NCBI RefSeq assembly: GCF_041154455.1
Contig: NZ_AP028664.1
Span: 3,225,001-3,289,000 of the forward strand
Reading direction: 5' to 3'
DNA from: Variovorax sp. V213
GTDB lineage: Bacteria; Pseudomonadota; Gammaproteobacteria; Burkholderiales; Burkholderiaceae_C
Length of the DNA: 64,000 bases
Both the position numbers and the translations under genes were made by a program. Of this stretch, positions 46,000 through 53,408 are shown piece after piece. Under the pieces are notes generated by a model. That model had not been told where the DNA came from and ran no database searches. It saw only the letters and a list, made by a program, of their open reading frames with translations. Position 1 is the first letter of the stretch, and every line of letters starts with the position of its first letter.

Positions 46000-47279
46000 G
46001 CGTGGCGATGCTGTCCGCCGAACGCATCCGCGCGCGCTACCTCATCGAGACGCCGCTGGACCCGGCCGCCGTGGCCGAGGTGATGGCCGGCGAGCAATCG
46101 TGCGGCACCTTCACGCGCGTCGAGGGCGAGACCGATGCGCTGCGCGAACGCGCGCGCGCCACGGTCGAGGCCATCACCGAGCTCGCGCCCGCCGAAGCAC
46201 CCAGCCTGCCGAACGCGCTGCTCGAGCGCAAGGGCACGCGCGGCCCGTGGCGGCGTGCGCATGTCGACATTTCCTTTCCCGTGGCCAACATCGGCGCCAA
46301 CCTGCCGACGCTCGCGGCCACGGTGTCGGGCAACCTCTACGACCTGGGCGAAGTGACGGGCCTGCGGCTCGAATCGCTGCAGCTTCCTGCCCCCTACCGC
46401 GCACGCTTCGAGATGCCGCGCGCCGGCATCGCGGGCACGCGGCGCGCCACCGGCGTGGCAAGCGGCGCGCTGGTCGGCACGATCATCAAGCCGAACGTGG
46501 GGCTGTCCGCAGGCGAGACCGCCGAGCTGGTCGCCAGGCTCTGCGCTGCGGGTGTCGATTTCATCAAGGACGACGAGGTCTGCGCCGACCCCGCGCATGC
46601 GCCGCTCGCCGAGCGCGTGCCGGCCGTGATGGCCGTGGTGCGCGCGCACCAGGAGCGCACCGGCAAGCATGTGATGGTGGCCTTCAACATCACCGACGAG
46701 ACCGATGCGATGAAGCGTCATGCCGACCTGGTCGAACGCGAGGGCGGATCGTGCGTGATGGCCAGCCTCAACTGGTGCGGGCACTCTGGCATCCAGACGC
46801 TGCGGCGCCACACCGGCCTCGCGCTGCACGGCCATCGCAACGGCTACGGCGCGCTGTCGCGGCATCCGCTGCTGGGAATTTCGTTCCAGGCCTATCAAAC
46901 GCTCTGGCGACTGGCCGGCGTCGATCACATGCACGTGCACGGCCTGCAAGGCAAGTTCTCGCAGTCCGACAGCGAAGTCGTCGAATCGGCACGCGATTGT
47001 TTTACGCCGCTGACCGATGCCGCGGACGACCGGGTGATGCCCGCTTTCTCGTCGGGCCAGTGGGCGGGCACGGTGCCCGCCACCTGGGCGGCCATCGGCA
47101 ACGACGACCTGCTCTTCATGGCCGGCGGCGGCATCCTCGCGCATCCCGATGGCGCGGCGGCCGGCGTGACCAGCATCTGCCAGGCCTGGTCGGCCGCGCG
47201 CGCGGGCACAACGCTGGAAGAAGCCGCCCGCGGCGCGCCCGAACTGGCCCGCGCACTGGCCTTCTTCGGCAAGCCATGA
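45996..47279 (+). CDS. RuBisCO-like protein (probable 3-oxo-acid-sugar phosphate decarboxylase type)
   Basis: The 427-residue product belongs to the RuBisCO large-subunit superfamily but not to the carboxylases. Compared with RuBisCO (spinach numbers) it keeps E60 (E33 here), T65 (T38), N123 (N113), K175 (K165 in GTIIKPNVGL), the carbamate Lys and metal ligands K201/D203/E204 (K191, D193, E194 in FIKDDE), H294/R295 (H280, R281), H327 (H313), loop-6 K334 (K320), S379 (S352/S353) and the GGG phosphate loop (377-379). K177 is Asn167. Next to a DUF1537 kinase, the nearest described role is OiaX, decarboxylating 3-oxo-isoapionate 4-phosphate; this assignment is inferred. GTG start, overlapping the VOC and kinase genes. 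Confidence 0.85.
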   Translation: MSVAMLSAERIRARYLIETPLDPAAVAEVMAGEQSCGTFTRVEGETDALRERARATVEAITELAPAEAPSLPNALLERKGTRGPWRRAHVDISFPVANIGANLPTLAATVSGNLYDLGEVTGLRLESLQLPAPYRARFEMPRAGIAGTRRATGVASGALVGTIIKPNVGLSAGETAELVARLCAAGVDFIKDDEVCADPAHAPLAERVPAVMAVVRAHQERTGKHVMVAFNITDETDAMKRHADLVEREGGSCVMASLNWCGHSGIQTLRRHTGLALHGHRNGYGALSRHPLLGISFQAYQTLWRLAGVDHMHVHGLQGKFSQSDSEVVESARDCFTPLTDAADDRVMPAFSSGQWAGTVPATWAAIGNDDLLFMAGGGILAHPDGAAAGVTSICQAWSAARAGTTLEEAARGAPELARALAFFGKP

Positions 47280-48619
47280 ATCCGGCAGTCGTCTACTACG
47301 GCGACGATTTCACCGGCGCCACCGACACGCTCGGCACCGCTGCGCGCGCCGGTTTGCGTGCCCTGCTCTTTTTGAAGACGCCCGACGCCGCGCGGCTCGC
47401 GCAAGCCGGGCCGCTCGACGTGCTGGGCATTGCAGGCGCGGCGCGCGCCATGACGCCGAACGCCATGCAAGGCGAGCTGGCGCCGGTGGCCGCGCTGTTC
47501 CGGTCGCTCGGCGCGCGCGTGCTGCACTACAAGACCTGCTCGACCTTCGACAGCGCGCCGCACATCGGCTCCATTGGCGCGGCCGTGCGCGCGCTGCGCG
47601 GCGCCGTCGAACAACCGTGGACCGCGATCGTCGGCGGGCAACCCAACCTCGGGCGGTACTGCCTTTTTGGCAACCTGTTCGCCGCGGCGGGCGCGGGCGG
47701 CGAGGTGTTTCGCATCGACCGGCATCCCACGATGAGCCGCCACCCCGTCACGCCGATGCACGAGGCGGACCTGCGGCTGCATCTGGCCAGGCAGGGCCTG
47801 GCCGACGTGCGCTCCGTTCCTTTCACGGCCGTTTCGCAGGGCCCGGCCGCGCTCGAGGAGGCGCTGCAGCGCGCACTGCGCCAGCCCTCCCCTGACGCCG
47901 ACACCCACGCCGAGGCTGTGCTGTTCGACGTGGCCGATGCCCCGCAGCTGGCAACCATCGGCCAAGTGCTGTGGGCACAGGCCCGGCGCGCCACGCTGCT
48001 TGCCGTGGGCGCGAGCAGCGTGGTCGATGCGCTGGCGACCGCGCTGGGCGCACGCGGCGATGCGCAGGCCGACCCGCGCCACGTGACGCCAGCCCGCGGC
48101 CCCGTGCTGGTGCTCGCAGGGAGCCTGTCACCCGTCACGGCACGACAGGTGGCGGCAGCACGGTCTTTCGATACCGTGTGGCTCGATGCGCCCAGGCTTG
48201 CGCGACGAGACCCGGCCGCGCTGGCGCGCCACGCGGACCAGATCGCCCAGGGGCTCGCGCGCGGCCGCAATGTGCTCGCCTGCACGCGGCCCGCCGAACA
48301 GGAACTCACGGAAGGCAAGGTCGACGCCCAGGCGCTCGCGCGCGCCGGAGGCGACCTGCTGGCGAAAGTGCTGGCAAAGGTTCCGCTGCAACGCATCGGC
48401 ATCGCCGGAGGCGACACCTCGAGCCACGCCGTGCAGGCGCTCCATGCCTGGGCACTTTCCTACGTGGCGGACATGGGCGCCGGCGCGTCGCTATGCCGGA
48501 TTCACAGTGACGATGCCGCGCTGGACGGCATGGAGATCATGCTCAAGGGCGGCCAGATGGGCTCGGAGGATGTGTTCGAGCGCCTCGTGCACGGCGCGCC
48601 CGACCGCCCGCTTCAGTGA
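47276..48619 (+). CDS. DUF1537-family acid-sugar kinase (3-oxo-acid kinase, OiaK/OtnK type)
   Basis: This 447-residue ATP-dependent kinase phosphorylates four- to six-carbon acid sugars. The N-terminal substrate domain starts with VVYYGDDFTGATDTLGTAAR (GDDFTGATD at 9-17), with LHYKTCSTFDSAPHIGSIGA (about 82-101). The C-terminal nucleotide domain has VLVLAGSLSPVTARQVAAAR and IAGGDTSSHAVQALHAWALS, and MLKGGQMGSEDVFERL near the end. The ATG overlaps the stop of the RuBisCO-like gene (ATGA). A kinase beside a RuBisCO-like decarboxylase mirrors the OiaK-OiaX pair of D-apionate catabolism, in which the kinase makes the substrate of the decarboxylase. It is the last gene of the operon. Confidence 0.9.
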   Translation: MNPAVVYYGDDFTGATDTLGTAARAGLRALLFLKTPDAARLAQAGPLDVLGIAGAARAMTPNAMQGELAPVAALFRSLGARVLHYKTCSTFDSAPHIGSIGAAVRALRGAVEQPWTAIVGGQPNLGRYCLFGNLFAAAGAGGEVFRIDRHPTMSRHPVTPMHEADLRLHLARQGLADVRSVPFTAVSQGPAALEEALQRALRQPSPDADTHAEAVLFDVADAPQLATIGQVLWAQARRATLLAVGASSVVDALATALGARGDAQADPRHVTPARGPVLVLAGSLSPVTARQVAAARSFDTVWLDAPRLARRDPAALARHADQIAQGLARGRNVLACTRPAEQELTEGKVDAQALARAGGDLLAKVLAKVPLQRIGIAGGDTSSHAVQALHAWALSYVADMGAGASLCRIHSDDAALDGMEIMLKGGQMGSEDVFERLVHGAPDRPLQ

Positions 48620-48630
48620 AAACAAAGCAC

Positions 48631-48645
48631 CCCAGGCCACCTGGG
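48631..48645 (+). terminator. Weak hairpin after the acid-sugar kinase gene
   Basis: CCCAGG-CCA-CCTGGG forms a 6-base-pair stem 12 bases after the kinase stop. There is no T run after it, so it may slow transcription rather than end it. Confidence 0.35.
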
Positions 48646-48989
48646 ACGCCCAATTCCAGGAAAAGCTTCGTTCATTTATTGAAACCAATAATTTCAACAG
48701 AAGGCAATTCTTCCGATTCAACTGCCTGCCATTCTTAAAAATCGACGCTTAAAAGAATTCCGAAGTTCTAATTTTTATTTGAATTGTCAGCCTCAAGATG
48801 CAACTTGCCAGCTGCGGCAGAGGTGCCGTTTTGGCGCAACGCCCCCACCCGCTGTTACCTATTTCTGCCTATCCCCTCTCTCACAAAGTGGTAACATTCG
48901 CCCTGTTGACGGGTAACAATGCGCATCGCAGGTTACTGGCAGTTGTAGCGCCCCGTTCACTTCCAAGATTCGTCCGAACAGGAACATCC
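48646..48989. promoter_or_regulatory. AT-rich leader with repeated GTTAC/GTAAC sites before the polysaccharide export operon
   Basis: The first half (to about 48790) is rich in A and T, unlike the rest of the window, with no gene. The second half holds GTTACC at 48854-48859, GGTAAC at 48890-48895, GGTAAC at 48912-48917 and GGTTAC at 48931-48936, in both orientations and close together. TTGACG overlaps the third site and could be a -35 element, but no good -10 is seen. The sites are probable binding positions for a regulator of exopolysaccharide production. Confidence 0.5.
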
Positions 48990-49274
48990 ATGAAACATAG
49001 TCACCTGATCGCAGCCATGGCCATCGCAGCCTTTGCGGCCGCGCCTGCACTGGCCCAAACACTGCCTACGCCGCCAGTCGACGCTGCTGCTGCCGTGCGC
49101 GCAGCAGGCGGTGGCAGCCTCACGGGGCAACAGGTCGGACTCATCGCTGGCGGCGGCGTGCTGCTGGCGGCTGCCGCTGGTGGCGGTGGTGGTAGCGGTG
49201 GTGGCGGTTTCATCCTTCCCGGCGGCCCAGGCGGCACCGGGACCGGAACCACCGGCAGTACCGGCACCAGGTAA
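48990..49274 (+). CDS. Small Gly-rich secreted protein (GfcA/YjbE-like)
   Basis: This 94-residue protein has a clear signal peptide (MKHSHLIAAMAIAAFAAAPA, cleavage after ALA near 22). The mature part contains a hydrophobic stretch (QVGLIAGGGVLLAAAA, about 47-62) followed by a Gly/Thr tail. Small proteins of this design begin yjbEFGH and gfcABCDE operons, where their job is unknown; the resemblance is in shape and position rather than clear sequence identity. AGGAAC lies 6 bases before the ATG at 48990. The stop overlaps the start of the lipoprotein gene (TAATG). Confidence 0.7.
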   Translation: MKHSHLIAAMAIAAFAAAPALAQTLPTPPVDAAAAVRAAGGGSLTGQQVGLIAGGGVLLAAAAGGGGGSGGGGFILPGGPGGTGTGTTGSTGTR

Positions 49275-50026
49275 TGACCGGAGCCCTCCGCAAGGGGGGG
49301 TTCCCAGCGAGAGTCCAACGCACCGCTGGCGCAGTGCGAAAACTAGGATGCTGCGTACTCGCATCATCCTTTTTTTTGGGCGGATGCTCTTCGGGCTCCT
49401 CGGCAATGCTTGCCACGGCTCGGCACCTCTACAACGCCTCGCCCTCGGACTCCCACACATTTCGTCCGGAATTCAGCTATTTGCGCGCCACTTTCGAGGG
49501 CCGCACCGTCTTTCTCGTGCTCGGAAACGTCGACCCCCACCCCGAAGGTCCTACAGAGGTCTGGTACAGCGCCTCGGGTGAAGCGGTGCGCTTGCGCCAC
49601 GGGCGCCTTGTGGGAACGGCCGGCCTCGCGACGGACTGGCGCGCGGTGCGCCTGTTCAACACACCCGCCTGGCCCTCTGCCACCGCTTCCGAGCGTGCGG
49701 CAACGCGCTTTCAGCGCGAGCGCGACCTGATGCCCGGCTACCGCTCGGGCATACGCGACGACATCGAACAGCGGCCGATCGAGCCGCCCACCGACAGCAT
49801 GCTCGCCGGCAGGACGGCAAGCTCGCTGCGCTGGATCGAGGAACGCAGCAGCACGCGCCCGGCTTCGGCCTCGCTGCCGCCAGCCCGCTTTGGCCTTGCC
49901 CAGGTGGGCGACAGGCTCGAAGTGGTCTATTCCGAGCAGTGCCTTTCCCGTGATCTGTGCTTGAGCTTCGAACGGTGGAATCCGTCAGTGCCAGCCGACG
50001 TTGCTTCGACAAGCGCTGGTTCATGA
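49274..50026 (+). CDS. gfcB: YjbF/GfcB-family outer-membrane lipoprotein
   Basis: The product has 250 residues. A long basic N-terminus leads to a lipoprotein signal, LASSFFLGGCSSGSS, with the lipobox Cys at about residue 38. The mature part is the beta-rich YjbF/GfcB fold, with YLRATFEGRTVFLVLGNVD, VWYSASGEAVRLRHGRLVGT and FERWNPSVPA near the end. In E. coli GfcB is needed for group 4 capsule secretion; its precise role is unclear. Its start overlaps the stop of the small Gly-rich gene, and its stop overlaps the ATG of the GfcC-GfcD fusion (ATGA). Confidence 0.85.
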   Translation: MTGALRKGGFPARVQRTAGAVRKLGCCVLASSFFLGGCSSGSSAMLATARHLYNASPSDSHTFRPEFSYLRATFEGRTVFLVLGNVDPHPEGPTEVWYSASGEAVRLRHGRLVGTAGLATDWRAVRLFNTPAWPSATASERAATRFQRERDLMPGYRSGIRDDIEQRPIEPPTDSMLAGRTASSLRWIEERSSTRPASASLPPARFGLAQVGDRLEVVYSEQCLSRDLCLSFERWNPSVPADVASTSAGS

Positions 50027-52977
50027 CCCCGCCTCCGCCCGGCACGGTCATCAACCCACTTCACCTCACTCTGCTGGCCGCAGCGAGCGTGCTGATGATG
50101 TCCCCCGCCCACGCCGCATCGAGCGCCCCTGCCGACGCCGCGGAAGTGCGCCCGGGCGAGCGGCTCAGCGACTGGCTCCTGCGCCAGCCCGAGCAAGCGG
50201 CCGGCCCGGGCCTGGCGTGGCAGGTGCCGCAGGAAGTGCTCCCCCAGCAGTTCCTGAAAGACACGCTGCTGGTCGGCGTCGAAGCAGCCATCCGATCGGC
50301 CTCGCCCGAAGAACGCGCGCCGCGCGAGCGGCTCCTGGCCATGCTGAACAGCCTCCCGGCAACCGGCCGCGTGGCACTGGGCATCGTCGATCCGCGCTGG
50401 CTGCAGGCGAATCCGAAAGAAGACCCGGTGCTCAGCGAAGGCCAGCGGCTCGCCGTGCCGCCTGCCCCGCTGCGAACGGTGACCGTGGTGCAGCCGGACG
50501 GCAGCTTTTGCCGTGTGCCGCACGAAAGCGGACGCTCGGTGCTCGACTACCTCAGCGCCTGCGGGCTCGGCGGCCAGGCCGACTGGGCCTGGATCGCGCA
50601 GCCCGACGGCCGCACCGCGCGCGCCGGCATTGGGGCCTGGACCGCCGAGCCCGCCGATGAACCCTCGCCCGGCGCCTGGATCTGGGCCCCGCCGAGCCGC
50701 ATGCCCGATCTGGCGAACCTGTCGGAAGGCATGATCAAGTTCCTGGCGGTGCAAGGCCCGTCGCCGCAGGAGTTCAATGCGCCCCCGGCCGCCAACGCGG
50801 CCGTGTTCGCGGCACCCACCGTCACCGGCACCCTCCCGGAGGCAGTGGCCTCGCAGCCGCTCCCGCTCCAGATCAGCGGCAACGACTGGGGCGAAACCGG
50901 CCTGCTGCAAACGCCCACGGCCCGCATGGGGCTGGCCGGCGACATGCGCACCTCGCTCACGTCGATCTGGCCCTACACGCGGCTGAACTTCATGTTCCAG
51001 CCGCTGGACTGGCTGGAAGCGGGCTTTCGCTACACGTCGATCTCCAACCGCGCGTACACAGCCAGCACCACCGGCCAGTCGAACAAGGACAAGAGCATCG
51101 ACATCAAGCTGCGGCTGCTTAAGGAAAGCGCCCACGTGCCCGAGCTTGCGCTGGGCTTTCGCGACCTTGGCGGTACCGGCCTTTTCTCCGGCGAGTACCT
51201 GGTGGCCAGCAAGCGCTGGCACGACTTCGATTTCAGCCTTGGCATCGGGTGGGGCTACCTGGGCACGAGCGGCAACATCAGCAACCCCTTCAAGCTGCTG
51301 GGCAGCCGCTTCGACACCCGCACCAGCGCGAGCAGCAATCAGGCCCGTTTCGGCTCCTTCTTCCGTGGCCCGGCCGCCCTCTTTGGCGGCGTGCAGTGGC
51401 GCACCCCGTGGGAGCCGCTCACGCTCAAGCTCGAGTACGACGGCAACGACTACCAAAGCGAGCCGCAGAACAACAACCAGCGCCAGCGCTCGCCCTTCAA
51501 CATCGGCCTCGCGTACCGCGTGTCGCCCAAGGTCACGCTGTCCGCCGGCTTCGAGCGTGGCGACAAGTTCATGATTGGCCTTACGCTGGCAAGCAACCTG
51601 GCGGCGTCGCAGTCGCCCAAGCCGGCCGACCGGCCGCTGCCGGAATTCAGGCCCCAGGCGGCCGAGCGCTCGCCCGGCTGGGCGGCAACCGCGGCAGAGA
51701 TCGAGGCACTGACCGAGTGGACCGTCGAGCGCATTGCGCCCAAGGACGACGTGCTGCATGTGTGGGTGAGCGACAGCAACACCGTCTACCGCACCGCGCG
51801 CGTGGAAAAAGCCATTGCGGTGCTCCACCACGATGCGCCGGACACCATCAAGAGCTTTGTCTTTCATTACTCCGAGCGCGGCCTCGCAGTGCATGCACAG
51901 GCCATCGATCGCGCCGAATGGGTGGCCGTGCGCATCCAGGCCCTGCCGCCGCATGCCGCGCGCGCCGTGTCCAAACGCGACTACGAACCCGAACTGGCCC
52001 GGCCCGACGACAAGAGCAACACTGCCGAAAGCGGCGCTGCCACCAAGACTGCCGCCACCGAGACGCAGGCCCCTTGGGTGCGCCCCCGCGACAAGCTCAC
52101 CTTTGGCATTGCGCCGAGCTATGGCCAGATCGTTGGCGGGCCGGACGCGTTTCTTTTGTACCAGCTCGGCATTCAGGCCACAGCCGAATACCGCTTTACC
52201 CCGCGCACGTGGCTCAGCGGCGCGGTGAACCTGCGCCTGGCCGACAACTACGACAAGTTCACCTACACCGCGCCCAGCGACCTGCCGCGCGTGCGCACCT
52301 ACCAGCGCGAGTACGTCACCTCCAAGCGCTTCACCATTCCCTCGCTGCAGCTCACGCACGTGGGGCAGATGTCGAGCAACCACTACTACAGCATGTATGG
52401 CGGCCTGCTCGAATCCATGTTTGCCGGCGTCGGCGCCGAATGGATGTACCGGCCGGCGCGCTCGCCGGTGGCCTTTGGCGTCGACATCAACCGCGTGCGG
52501 CAGCGCGACTTCAACCAGGACTTTGGCCTGCGCGACTACAAGGTGACCACCGGCCACGCCACCCTGTATTGGGACACCGGCTGGAACGGCGTCATGGCAA
52601 AGATCAGTGCGGGCCAGTACCTTGCGGGCGACCGCGGCGTGACGCTTGAAGTGATTCGCCGCTTTGACAACGGTTTTGTGCTTGGCGCTTATGCAACCAA
52701 GACCAACGTCTCTTCCGCGCGGTTTGGCGAAGGCGATTTCGACAAGGGCATTTATCTTTCGATTCCGCTGGATGCGCTGCTGCCCCGGTCGAGCAAGTTT
52801 GCTCTGAGCTTTGCATGGTCGCCGCTCACGCGCGATGGCGGCGCCCGCCTGGGCCGCAGCAATACCCTTTATGAACTGACCTCCGTGCGCGACAGGGGCG
52901 CCTTCAACTTTGCGCCGCCGGAAGACAAAAAGCCTCGTGCCGGAGACAACATCTTGAATTTCGATCGCAGCCCATGA
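50023..52977 (+). CDS. GfcC-GfcD (YjbG-YjbH) fusion: capsule export periplasmic domain plus outer-membrane barrel
   Basis: The protein has 984 residues. A signal peptide (about 1-31, ending SPAHA) is followed by a GfcC-like region (about 35-265: VRPGERLSDWLLRQPEQAAG, TVVQPDGSFCRVPHESGRSV, APPSRMPDLANLSEGMIKFL), related in fold to periplasmic domains of OPX exporters. From about 285 it is a YjbH/GfcD outer-membrane beta-barrel, beginning NDWGETGLLQTPTARMG and ending with alternating strands up to NILNFDRSP. In E. coli these are separate genes. The frame opens at 49957, but the ATG at 50023 overlaps the gfcB stop and gives a proper signal peptide. It overlaps the phosphatase gene by 4 bases. 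Confidence 0.85.
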   Translation: MTPPPPGTVINPLHLTLLAAASVLMMSPAHAASSAPADAAEVRPGERLSDWLLRQPEQAAGPGLAWQVPQEVLPQQFLKDTLLVGVEAAIRSASPEERAPRERLLAMLNSLPATGRVALGIVDPRWLQANPKEDPVLSEGQRLAVPPAPLRTVTVVQPDGSFCRVPHESGRSVLDYLSACGLGGQADWAWIAQPDGRTARAGIGAWTAEPADEPSPGAWIWAPPSRMPDLANLSEGMIKFLAVQGPSPQEFNAPPAANAAVFAAPTVTGTLPEAVASQPLPLQISGNDWGETGLLQTPTARMGLAGDMRTSLTSIWPYTRLNFMFQPLDWLEAGFRYTSISNRAYTASTTGQSNKDKSIDIKLRLLKESAHVPELALGFRDLGGTGLFSGEYLVASKRWHDFDFSLGIGWGYLGTSGNISNPFKLLGSRFDTRTSASSNQARFGSFFRGPAALFGGVQWRTPWEPLTLKLEYDGNDYQSEPQNNNQRQRSPFNIGLAYRVSPKVTLSAGFERGDKFMIGLTLASNLAASQSPKPADRPLPEFRPQAAERSPGWAATAAEIEALTEWTVERIAPKDDVLHVWVSDSNTVYRTARVEKAIAVLHHDAPDTIKSFVFHYSERGLAVHAQAIDRAEWVAVRIQALPPHAARAVSKRDYEPELARPDDKSNTAESGAATKTAATETQAPWVRPRDKLTFGIAPSYGQIVGGPDAFLLYQLGIQATAEYRFTPRTWLSGAVNLRLADNYDKFTYTAPSDLPRVRTYQREYVTSKRFTIPSLQLTHVGQMSSNHYYSMYGGLLESMFAGVGAEWMYRPARSPVAFGVDINRVRQRDFNQDFGLRDYKVTTGHATLYWDTGWNGVMAKISAGQYLAGDRGVTLEVIRRFDNGFVLGAYATKTNVSSARFGEGDFDKGIYLSIPLDALLPRSSKFALSFAWSPLTRDGGARLGRSNTLYELTSVRDRGAFNFAPPEDKKPRAGDNILNFDRSP

Positions 52978-53408
52978 ACTCCGTTCTTGTCGTTTGCATA
53001 GGCAACATCTGCCGAAGCCCGATGGCCGAAGCCCTGCTCGCCGAGGCCCTGCCGCAGATCACCGTGTCTTCGGCCGGCACAGGTGCGTTGATTGGCCACC
53101 CTGCGGACCCTATTGCCCAGGCGTTGATGGCCGAGCGAGGGCTCGACCTTGGCTACCACCGCGCGCGCCAGATCACCCAATCCATTTGCGTTGAGGCCGA
53201 CCTGATCCTCACCATGGACGAAGGTCAGCGCCGACACATCGAGAACAACTATCCGCTGACGCGCGGCAGGGTCTTTCGCCTTGCCGAAACCGCCAAGCTC
53301 AATATTCCCGACCCCTACCGCATGGGTCAGGAAGCCTTCGAGCACGCACTCCAACTCATCGACTCTGGCGTCAAGACCTGGGCCGAACGCATTCGGCAAT
53401 TCAAATGA
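52974..53408 (+). CDS. wzb: Low-molecular-weight protein tyrosine phosphatase (Wzb/Etp)
   Basis: This 144-residue cytoplasmic phosphatase removes phosphate from the tyrosine autokinase encoded next. The P-loop VCIGNICRSPMAEALLAEAL has Cys8 and Arg14 (CX5R), and the general acid Asp lies in NIPDPYRMGQEAFEHAL (about 113). Length and motifs are those of Wzb/Etp, not of an arsenate reductase. It overlaps the barrel gene before it and the kinase gene after it by 4 bases each. Cycles of kinase phosphorylation and Wzb/Etp dephosphorylation drive capsule or exopolysaccharide polymerisation and export in known systems. Confidence 0.95.
   Translation: MNSVLVVCIGNICRSPMAEALLAEALPQITVSSAGTGALIGHPADPIAQALMAERGLDLGYHRARQITQSICVEADLILTMDEGQRRHIENNYPLTRGRVFRLAETAKLNIPDPYRMGQEAFEHALQLIDSGVKTWAERIRQFK

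Noticed and set aside
45996..47279. True RuBisCO (carbon fixation) from the carbamate motif KDDE
   Set aside because: K177 is replaced, there is no small subunit, phosphoribulokinase or carboxysome gene, and the context is an acid-sugar operon.
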